Source of the DNA: Myxococcota bacterium
GTDB taxonomy: Bacteria > Myxococcota > Polyangia > GCA-2747355 > JAKLHH01
Assembly (NCBI GenBank): GCA_022710245.1
Contig: JAKLHH010000174.1
Span: forward strand, 1-10,209
DNA length: 10,209 nt
Direction: 5' to 3'
Made by a program: the position numbers and the translations under genes. The notes beneath the pieces are model-generated. The model made no database searches and had not been told where the DNA came from. It saw only the letters and a program-made list of their open reading frames with translations. This document shows, one piece after another, positions 1 through 7,328 of the stretch (positions are counted from its first letter, which is position 1; each line of letters begins with the position of its first letter).

Positions 1-145
1 TCGGCTTCGCGCTACTCGATCGGCTTCGCGCTACTCGATCGGCTTCGCGCTACTCGATCGGCTTCGCGCTACTCGATCGGCTTCGCGCTACTCGATCGGC
101 TTCACGCTACTCGATCGGCTTCGCGCTACTCGATCGGCTTCACGC
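1..145. repeat. 19-bp tandem array at the 3' end of the leftmost gene
   Basis: Seven full 19-bp units are visible (2-20, 21-39, 40-58, 59-77, 78-96, 97-115, 116-134), plus an 11-bp partial copy at 135-145 inside the gene; the array runs off the left edge. Read on the minus strand the unit is ATCGAGTAGCGCGAAGCCG. Units differ only at one position, GTGAAG versus GCGAAG: the copy in the gene and unit 97-115 have GTGAAG. The last four sense codons (Lys-Pro-Ile-Glu) and the TAG stop of the gene are themselves part of the array. Because 19 is not a multiple of three, three successive units place TAG in all three frames. Whether it has a role or is replication-slippage noise cannot be told from the sequence. 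Confidence 0.97.
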
Positions 146-1427
146 AGTTCGCGATGTCGAAGATCAGGTACTCGAGGATGCGGTCCTGCGGCGAGGCCGA
201 GGCACCCGAGCAGTAGGCCGGATAGGCGAGCGGCAGGATCTCATCCTCGCGGCCCTCGGTGTGGTACGAGGAGTAGAGGATCTTGCCGCAGTTCTTGAAG
301 TTGAAGGTGAGCGTCAGCGGCCGCACGCCCTGGATGCTCCCGTCGCGGGACTTGATCGGGCCCTCCACCCAGAGCTTCACGTCCTTGGCGATGCTCGAGA
401 TGATCACCCAGTCGATGAGGAAGTACTCGATGGGGGAGGTCTTGCTGGCGTCGATCGCGTTCGGGAAGAGCTTGAGCCAGCTCGCCAGCGCGTCGTCCTT
501 GATGCTGGCCCGGATCTTCAGCCCGTCGGCGCCGAGCGCGCCGGCGTTCTGCGCCTCGGGGCTGCCGGCGGAGGCGCCGGGCTCGAAGTCGATGAAGGGC
601 GAGAAGGCCTCCACCTGCTCGATCCAGTCGTAGGACCAGTCGGTGACGTAGAAGCGGCCGCCCGACTGCATGTAGGTCGTGATGTTCTGCCGCACCTCGG
701 GCTTCTTCAGCTCGGCCTCGAAGGTGTTGGCGGTGCAGTTGATGAAGATGATGTTGTACGTCTTCATCCTGGCGAGGTCGCTCACCAGGCTCTGGAAGGT
801 GGGGAGCTTGGTCGGCGAGGTCAGCACGGTCGCGTCCTCGTAGAGGTCGAAGGCCCCGTCCTGCAGCCCGATCTTGCGCAGCACGCACTCCATCTTGTCG
901 TAGTCGCCGGTCGCCACGGCGATCTTGGGGACCGCGTCCGCGAGCTCGAACTCCTTCGCGCGCTTGGGCAGGCGGGTCTGCTCGGCGGTGAGCGCGACCG
1001 AGCCCTTCTCGGGCACGTCGACGTAGATCAGCCGGCGGAAGCGGCCGTTCTGCAGCACCAGCGGGCGCTTGCCAGGGCAGACCGAGGTCAGCTTGAAGGC
1101 GCCGTCGGTGGCGGAGGTCGTGTACCAGAGGTTGGTGGAGCCGCCGAAGGTCCCGCAGACCTCGCAGGTCACGTCCGGCGGGAAGAGCTCGGGGACCTGC
1201 GCCGGGATGAAGACCGAGGCGCCGGGCACCGGATCGGTGGCGTTCGGAGCAAGCACCTTGCCGGTGATCTCGCTCTCCTGCCCGGGGCAGGAGGGGCGCT
1301 GCGGGTTGACCCCGCTCTCGGGGTTGCCCGTCCAGCCGAACTCGTAGCCTGCGCCGTCGCCGGCGGAGAACTCGCTCCCGCCGCAGGCCGCGAGGAGCAG
1401 GACGACGAGCACGCTGAGGATGCGCAT
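126..1427 (-). CDS. Lipoprotein with carboxypeptidase-regulatory-like fold and amidotransferase-like region
   Basis: A 433-residue predicted lipoprotein, called gene A here. The start is the ATG at 1427-1425, preceded by GGAGG at 1438-1434 with a 6-nt gap. The frame stays open for 140 codons further upstream, but that part only reads through the 75-bp repeats and is not used. Residues 1-15 form a lipoprotein signal ending LLAAC, with Cys15 as the lipidation site and Gly at +2, which suggests the outer membrane. Residues about 52-130 (GKVL...PVPGASVFIP...TSATDGAFKLTSV) resemble a carboxypeptidase-regulatory-like beta-sandwich, with an inserted CxxC at 88-91. Residues about 171-270 (YNIIFINC, then QSGGRFYVTDWSYDWIE), and GKILYSSYHTEG at about 381-392, recall the flavodoxin-like fold of ThuA/class I glutamine amidotransferase-like proteins; no catalytic triad was identified. 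It is last in the cluster and its 3' end merges into the 19-bp array. Coding and lipoprotein status are firm, the fold assignments tentative, the function unknown. Confidence 0.9.
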   Translation of the reverse strand: MRILSVLVVLLLAACGGSEFSAGDGAGYEFGWTGNPESGVNPQRPSCPGQESEITGKVLAPNATDPVPGASVFIPAQVPELFPPDVTCEVCGTFGGSTNLWYTTSATDGAFKLTSVCPGKRPLVLQNGRFRRLIYVDVPEKGSVALTAEQTRLPKRAKEFELADAVPKIAVATGDYDKMECVLRKIGLQDGAFDLYEDATVLTSPTKLPTFQSLVSDLARMKTYNIIFINCTANTFEAELKKPEVRQNITTYMQSGGRFYVTDWSYDWIEQVEAFSPFIDFEPGASAGSPEAQNAGALGADGLKIRASIKDDALASWLKLFPNAIDASKTSPIEYFLIDWVIISSIAKDVKLWVEGPIKSRDGSIQGVRPLTLTFNFKNCGKILYSSYHTEGREDEILPLAYPAYCSGASASPQDRILEYLIFDIANCVKPIE

Positions 1428-1737
1428 GACGAACCTCCACGAGGGCGGTGCGGCGCGTGCCGCGACCTCAATCATCGCTTGGGCATCAGGGCCCGTCAAC
1501 GCGTTGGTGCCACCATCGCAGCCGGCCGTATGGGCTGCCATCGTGCAGCCGCGTCGACGAGGGCTCGCGGTCAACGCGTTGGTGCCACCATCGCAGCCGG
1601 CCGTATGGGCTGCCATCGTGCAGCCGCGTCGACGAGGGCTCGCGGTCAACGCGTTGGTGCCACCATCGCAGCCGGCCGTATGGGCTGCCATCGTGCAGCC
1701 GCGTCGACGAGGGCTCGCGGTCAACGCGGGCCCGCGG
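1428..1737. other. Intergenic region between genes B and A, mostly tandem repeats
   Basis: About 310 bp without a gene. It holds, in the direction of transcription, two short GTTGAC-edged fragments next to the gene B stop, three perfect 75-bp repeats, the possible gene A promoter and the ribosome binding site of A. All six frames are partly open through the repeats, because 75 is a multiple of three and the DNA is G+C-rich, but none has a start and ribosome site that suggest a protein. Confidence 0.85.
1471..1499 (-). promoter_or_regulatory. Possible promoter for gene A
   Basis: On the minus strand TTGACG (1499-1494), a 17-bp spacer and GATGAT (1476-1471) give sigma-70-like spacing. This would place a start near 1464 and a leader of about 37 nt before the ATG at 1427. 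The -35 is good but the -10 matches the consensus at only three positions. The -35 is the GTTGAC edge of the 75-bp repeat nearest the gene. Confidence 0.4.
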
Positions 1738-1745
1738 TCAACGCG
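1495..1745. repeat. Three perfect 75-bp tandem repeats plus two 9-bp fragments
   Basis: Units 1495-1569, 1570-1644 and 1645-1719 are identical over all 75 bases. They are followed by the first nine bases of the unit (gtcaacgcg) at 1720-1728 and again at 1737-1745. The last fragment overlaps the final codons and TGA stop of gene B, so the array appears to start at that gene's 3' end. Each unit contains several dyads: ggtg-c-cacc, a gcagcc/ggctgc stem with a 9-nt loop, and cgtcgacg. Each also carries, at its minus-strand 3' edge, a TTGAC that resembles a -35 element. Perfect identity points to recent expansion or ongoing homogenisation. Confidence 0.97.
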
Positions 1746-2568
1746 CGTCGCGAGCAGGCGGAGCGGGAGACGGGCCGGGTGCGCCGGCGCGAGCGTCGGC
1801 CGGCGACGCGGCGCGGCCGCGAGCCACCGCGGCGAGGTCGGGGTCACGGCGGGCGAGCTCGAGGCGCGCGCGCGCGAGCGGCGTCCCGAGGCTGCGCAGG
1901 CGCGCGAGGTGAGCGCGGGCGGCGGGGAGCTCTCCGAGGAGGGCCGAGCAGCGCGCGGCGTTGTAGAGCGAGAGCTCGAAGCTCGGGTCGACCCGGATCG
2001 CCGCCTCGAACCAGGCGCGCGCCTGACCCATGGCGCGCCGGCGGTAGAGGCGATAGCCGCGCATGTCCGCGACGCTCGCCACCTCCCGCCGCGGCACGCC
2101 GCCCTGGCGGAGCGCGGCGGTGAGCGCCGCGGCCTCCCGCGCCGCCGCGGCGAGCTGCGCGGGGCGCTCGGCGAGCGGCGGCCCCGGCTCGCGCGGGGGC
2201 GGCGGCGCGTGGGCCGGAGCCGGCGGCGGCGGCTCTCTGAGGTCGGGCGGGGGCGGCGCCGCGGGCGTGCTGCAACCGGTGCAGAGGAGCGCGAGGGCGC
2301 AGAGCGCGGGGGCGGGAGCGAGCGCGAGCGCGTGGCCGCAGCGCCCGAGGGCGCGAACGGCCGCGTGGCCGCAGCGCCCGAGGGCGCGCCCGAGCGCGTG
2401 GCCGCAGAGCGCGGGGGCGGGAGCGAGCGCGAGCGCGAGGCCGCAGCGCCCGAGGGCGCGAACGAGCGCGAGGCCGCAGCGCCCGAGGGCGCGAACGAGC
2501 GCGAGGCCGCAGAGCACGAGGGACCGAGCGAGCGCGAGGCCGCAGAGCACGAGGGACCGAGCGAGCAC
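1738..2568 (-). CDS. TPR-like lipoprotein with a repeat-expanded signal region
   Basis: Called gene B here; 276 residues from the proposed GTG at 2568-2566 to TGA at 1740-1738. No ATG exists between the gene C stop and residue 169, so GTG 2568 (or in-frame GTG at 2550 or 2517) is the only reasonable kind of start; no Shine-Dalgarno sequence precedes any of them, so the start is uncertain. Residues 1-93 are encoded by the 33/39-bp repeats and read as CGLALVRALGR-type 11-mers and CGLALALAPAPAL-type 13-mers. The final uncharged stretch, about residues 77-98, ends LLCTGC and looks like a lipoprotein signal with Cys99 as lipidation site. A Pro-rich linker (about 100-137) follows. Residues about 167-235 (RGYRLYRRRAMGQARAWFEAAIRVDP, read in two pieces, then LYNAARCSALLGELPAARAH) look like two TPR motifs. 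It lies 32 nt downstream of gene C and is probably co-transcribed. The role is unknown; TPRs suggest protein-protein contacts at the envelope. Confidence 0.7.
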   Translation of the reverse strand: MLARSLVLCGLALARSLVLCGLALVRALGRCGLALVRALGRCGLALALAPAPALCGHALGRALGRCGHAAVRALGRCGHALALAPAPALCALALLCTGCSTPAAPPPPDLREPPPPAPAHAPPPPREPGPPLAERPAQLAAAAREAAALTAALRQGGVPRREVASVADMRGYRLYRRRAMGQARAWFEAAIRVDPSFELSLYNAARCSALLGELPAARAHLARLRSLGTPLARARLELARRDPDLAAVARGRAASPADARAGAPGPSPAPPARDAR

Positions 2569-2580
2569 GAGGGGCCGAGC
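2302..2580. repeat. In-frame 33/39-bp minisatellite in the 5' part of gene B
   Basis: Consecutive units are 2302-2340 (39 bp), 2341-2373, 2374-2406 (33 each), 2407-2445 (39), 2446-2478, 2479-2511, 2512-2544 (33 each), then two 18-bp half units, 2545-2562 and 2563-2580. Most full units end ggccgca on the plus strand. Units 2446-2478 and 2479-2511 are identical; the rest are diverged. Every unit length (18, 33, 39) is a multiple of three, so the reading frame of gene B is never broken over 279 bp. This is indirect support that the array is translated. Confidence 0.95.
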
Positions 2581-2600
2581 GAGGGAGGAGCGCGTGAGCG

Positions 2601-4244
2601 CTACTTGCAGCAGCGGAAGCCGAGGGTGGGGAGCTGGAGCGACGAGCTCGGCGCGGGCAGGTCGTAGGTGCAGGAGAGGCCCGCCCCGTAGGTATCGATG
2701 CTGGGCGTGTCGTAGGCCCCGCCGTTGATCCCGTAGCCCGTCGGCTTGCCGGCGCTGAAGCCGGTCGCGGTCCACTCCTTCAAGTTGCCGCTCATGTTGT
2801 AGATCTTGGCGGCGCCGAAGGTGCTGACGCAGGTGCCGCCCGGCTGGTCCGTGGGCAGGACGTGCGGGTTGATGAGGTCGTAGGCGTGGCCGTTGCAGGT
2901 CTTCGGCTGGAAGGTCGCGCCGTAGGGGAAGTCGGTGTTCGCCGTGCCCCGGCAGGCCTGCTTCCACTGCGCCGTGGTGCAGAGGTGTCCGCCGACGCGG
3001 ACGCAGGCCGCCTCGGCGTCCTCCTTGGTGACCGACGCCCAGGGGAGCCTGCCGGGCAGGGAGCAGGGCCGCCCGTCGGAGATGATGCCGGGCTGCGAGG
3101 CTCCCGCGTCGGGCCGCGTGGCCTCGTACATGAAGATCTTGAAGGTGCCGACGGTGACCCAGGCCTCAGCGCCCGGGTTCTTCGCCAGGTCCAGGTTGTC
3201 GACGATCCCGTCGCAGTCGTCGTCGAGGCCGTTGCAGCTCTCCACCCCGGGCAGGCAGGCGCCGCAGTCGAACGGGCAGAGCTGGCAGCTCTCGCCGGGG
3301 TCGCACGTGCCGTTGCCGCAGAGGCCGCCGCTTGGCAGGAGCGCGCAGACGACGGACTTCTTCGTGCTGTCGCAGACGCCCTTGCCGATGGCCCGGCAGA
3401 TCCCCTTCTTGGTCTTGTCGAGGTCACAGTCCTTGCCGAGGACCACCGGCAGCGTGGGGTTCATCCAGGGGCCGTCCACGGCGTTGTCGCAGTCGCCGTC
3501 GACGTTGTCGCACTGGGTCTCGTTGCTGACGATGAGGCCCGGGCAGACCCCCTTGGCGGTGTCGCAGCAGCCGGTCTTGATCACGCCGTCGCAGCCGCAG
3601 TCCTGGTCCTTGGTGCACTTGACCAGCTCGATCCCCTTGCTGATGTCATAGTCGCAGATCCAGCCCAGCTTGCCGTGGCAGGACATCTTGGTCCCGGCGC
3701 AGGGGCCGTTCTGGCGGCAGAACTTGGTCTCGTCGGGCTTCGAGGTGTCGACGTTGTCGTCGGTCTTGCCGTTGCAGTCGTTGTCGACCCCGTCGCAGAC
3801 CTCGGCGCCCGAGTAGGTGCACTGGAACTCGCAGCCGTCGCTCGGGTCCTTGTTGAGATCGACCCAGCCGCCGACGCACGTCTTGATCACGCACTTGCCG
3901 GCCGCGCAGTCGGGGACGGCGTTCTTGCCGTACATCCAGCTGCAGCCCTTGCAGCTGTCGCAGAAGCGGACATCGGTCTGCTTGTCGAAGCCCTCGTCGG
4001 TCTGACCGTTGCAGTTGTCGTCGACGCCGTTGCAGACCTCGATCATCTTGATGCAGGCGTCGTAGCTCAGGTCCTTGCCGGGCTGGGTGTCCGGGCGGGC
4101 GTCGCTCGGCAGGTGCTCGACGAAGCCGACGTCGGGCCAGAGGTCGGGCGCCGAGCCGTCGCCGTAGTTGCGGATCCGGTAGGGGTCCTGCTGGCAGGCC
4201 GCCAGCGCGAGGAGGACGACGAAGCTATAGCGGAGCGCGCGCAT
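2601..4244 (-). CDS. MopE-motif lipoprotein with formylglycine-generating-enzyme-like domain
   Basis: Called gene C here; 547 residues. The ATG at 4244-4242 directly follows the gene D stop codon, and its GGAGGG ribosome site (4255-4250, 5-nt gap) lies inside the end of D, so translational coupling is likely. Residues 1-17 are a lipoprotein signal (LLALAAC, Cys17, Gln at +2). Four MopE-type metal-binding motifs follow: CNGVDDNCNGQTDE (71-84), CDGVDNDCNGKTDD (150-163), CDNVDGDCDNAVDG (245-258, degenerate) and CNGLDDDCDGIVDN (337-350). A CGNGTCDPGESC-type Cys-rich segment lies at about 309-330. Residues about 361-547 match the SUMF1/formylglycine-generating-enzyme fold: LCTTAQWKQACRG (421-433), GNLKEW (486-491) and terminal LGFRCCK. 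The paired CxxxxC cysteines that bind copper in true formylglycine-generating enzymes are not seen; only Cys525 lies near. It is therefore probably a structural or ligand-binding use of the fold. The motifs are known to bind metals (Ca or Cu) in some homologues; which metal here is unknown. Confidence 0.95.
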   Translation of the reverse strand: MRALRYSFVVLLALAACQQDPYRIRNYGDGSAPDLWPDVGFVEHLPSDARPDTQPGKDLSYDACIKMIEVCNGVDDNCNGQTDEGFDKQTDVRFCDSCKGCSWMYGKNAVPDCAAGKCVIKTCVGGWVDLNKDPSDGCEFQCTYSGAEVCDGVDNDCNGKTDDNVDTSKPDETKFCRQNGPCAGTKMSCHGKLGWICDYDISKGIELVKCTKDQDCGCDGVIKTGCCDTAKGVCPGLIVSNETQCDNVDGDCDNAVDGPWMNPTLPVVLGKDCDLDKTKKGICRAIGKGVCDSTKKSVVCALLPSGGLCGNGTCDPGESCQLCPFDCGACLPGVESCNGLDDDCDGIVDNLDLAKNPGAEAWVTVGTFKIFMYEATRPDAGASQPGIISDGRPCSLPGRLPWASVTKEDAEAACVRVGGHLCTTAQWKQACRGTANTDFPYGATFQPKTCNGHAYDLINPHVLPTDQPGGTCVSTFGAAKIYNMSGNLKEWTATGFSAGKPTGYGINGGAYDTPSIDTYGAGLSCTYDLPAPSSSLQLPTLGFRCCK

Positions 4245-6743
<2,499 letters not shown>

Positions 6744-6777
6744 GCGCGACTCCTCGGTCTAAGCGGGGTACCTGATC

Positions 6778-6806
6778 ATCCTAGGGTACCCCCCGGTGGG
6801 CGTCAA
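6778..6806 (-). promoter_or_regulatory. Sigma-70-type promoter of the D-C-B-A cluster
   Basis: On the minus strand TTGACG (6806-6801), a 17-bp spacer and TAGGAT (6783-6778) give a good vegetative promoter about 30 nt upstream of the gene D start codon. This implies a short leader, with initiation near 6771. An inverted repeat with 8-bp arms, ggggtacc (6765-6772) and ggtacccc (6785-6792), brackets the -10 element and could be an operator. Confidence 0.7.
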
Positions 6807-6985
6807 TTGTTGGTCACCCTGGCGCTCCTGATCACCAGTACCCCGCACGTGTCCACAGTGGCTGGCACCGCTCAGCCCCGGTGGGCGCGGCGGACACCAC
6901 GAGCCGCGCGAGTCGACTCCTCGGCTCGCCACGTGGGTGGAGACCCCACCTCACCCCCAACGCCAGGCCGGGCGCCCTCTCCCCG

Positions 6986-7217
6986 CCCGGGCCAGCGGCT
7001 TCGCCGCGGCGTCGCCCGCTCCATCGAGGAGCTTGTTTTTCCGCTCGCTGGTGCGGCGACGTCGGGCGCGACTCTTCGCTCCAGGGTCTCGCCACGCATC
7101 ATTCCCGCGACGGCAGGCCGTGCAGGGGCGCCTGCGCGCGAGAGGTGCGCCGAGGAGGAGCGAGCGCTGAGGCTCGCTTGGGGCTCCTCGATGAAGCGGG
7201 CGACGCTCTGGCCCGGG
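6986..7217. repeat. Long imperfect inverted repeat
   Basis: A 24-bp segment at 7009-7032 is matched in inverted orientation at 7183-7206 with one mismatch. Its outer neighbour cccgggccag (6986-6995) is matched perfectly by ctggcccggg (7208-7217). The left arm carries about 13 extra bases (6996-7008) that fall within a small perfect hairpin, gcggc-ttc-gccgc (6995-7007). The arms enclose about 150 bp. It may be a dispersed intergenic repeat or the remnant of a small non-autonomous element; no transposase or target-site duplication was recognised. Confidence 0.85.
7018..7040 (+). terminator. Terminator-like hairpin and T-run with no gene in front
   Basis: gctcc (7018-7022), a 5-nt loop and ggagc (7028-7032) are followed by ttgttttt (7033-7040). 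This is the form of a weak intrinsic terminator reading on the plus strand, yet no plus-strand gene lies upstream of it in the window. It overlaps the inner end of the left arm of the inverted repeat. It may block antisense transcription towards gene E, or be incidental. Confidence 0.35.
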
Positions 7218-7328
7218 CTCGCCCTGGGCGCGGCTTGCGCCAACGCAGGAAGCCCGTTGAGGTGTTGAGGTGTTCAACGCAGGCAGACGGGGAAGGAGGC
7301 AGACGAGGGGAGGCGCGAGGGCGGCGAG

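Larger units (their letters stand above)
6744..7328. other. Intergenic region upstream of gene D and downstream of gene E
   Basis: About 585 bp with no convincing gene. It contains the gene D promoter, a partial duplication of promoter-proximal sequence (6771-6802 compared with 6827-6887), an inverted-repeat pair (6986-7032 and 7183-7217), a terminator-like hairpin on the plus strand, and a short repeat cluster, gttgaggt twice at 7256-7271, forming a cgttga/tcaacg stem. Open frames here lack ribosome sites and homology that I can recognise. Confidence 0.8.

Noticed and set aside
1495..1719. CRISPR array
   Set aside because: The 75-bp copies are directly adjacent and identical, with no variable spacers, so it is a plain tandem repeat.
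1428..1847. Upstream extension of gene A by 140 residues through the 75-bp repeats and the end of gene B
   Set aside because: The internal ATG at 1427 has a strong ribosome site and starts a textbook lipoprotein signal. The extension would hide that signal and overlap gene B.
2592..2596. GGAGG-like plus-strand ribosome site before GTG near 2594
   Set aside because: Any frame from it runs antisense into the 3' end of gene C and encodes nothing recognisable.
1420..2667. Plus-strand open frames through the 75-bp and 33/39-bp arrays
   Set aside because: Repeat units that are multiples of three keep every frame open in G+C-rich DNA. The minus-strand frame has the lipobox and TPR motifs; the plus-strand product is Glu/Arg-rich low complexity.
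7192..7269. A 25-codon plus-strand frame starting MKRATLWPGLALGAAC, resembling a signal peptide
   Set aside because: It lies within the right arm of the inverted repeat, has no good ribosome site and stops directly after. It is more likely chance.
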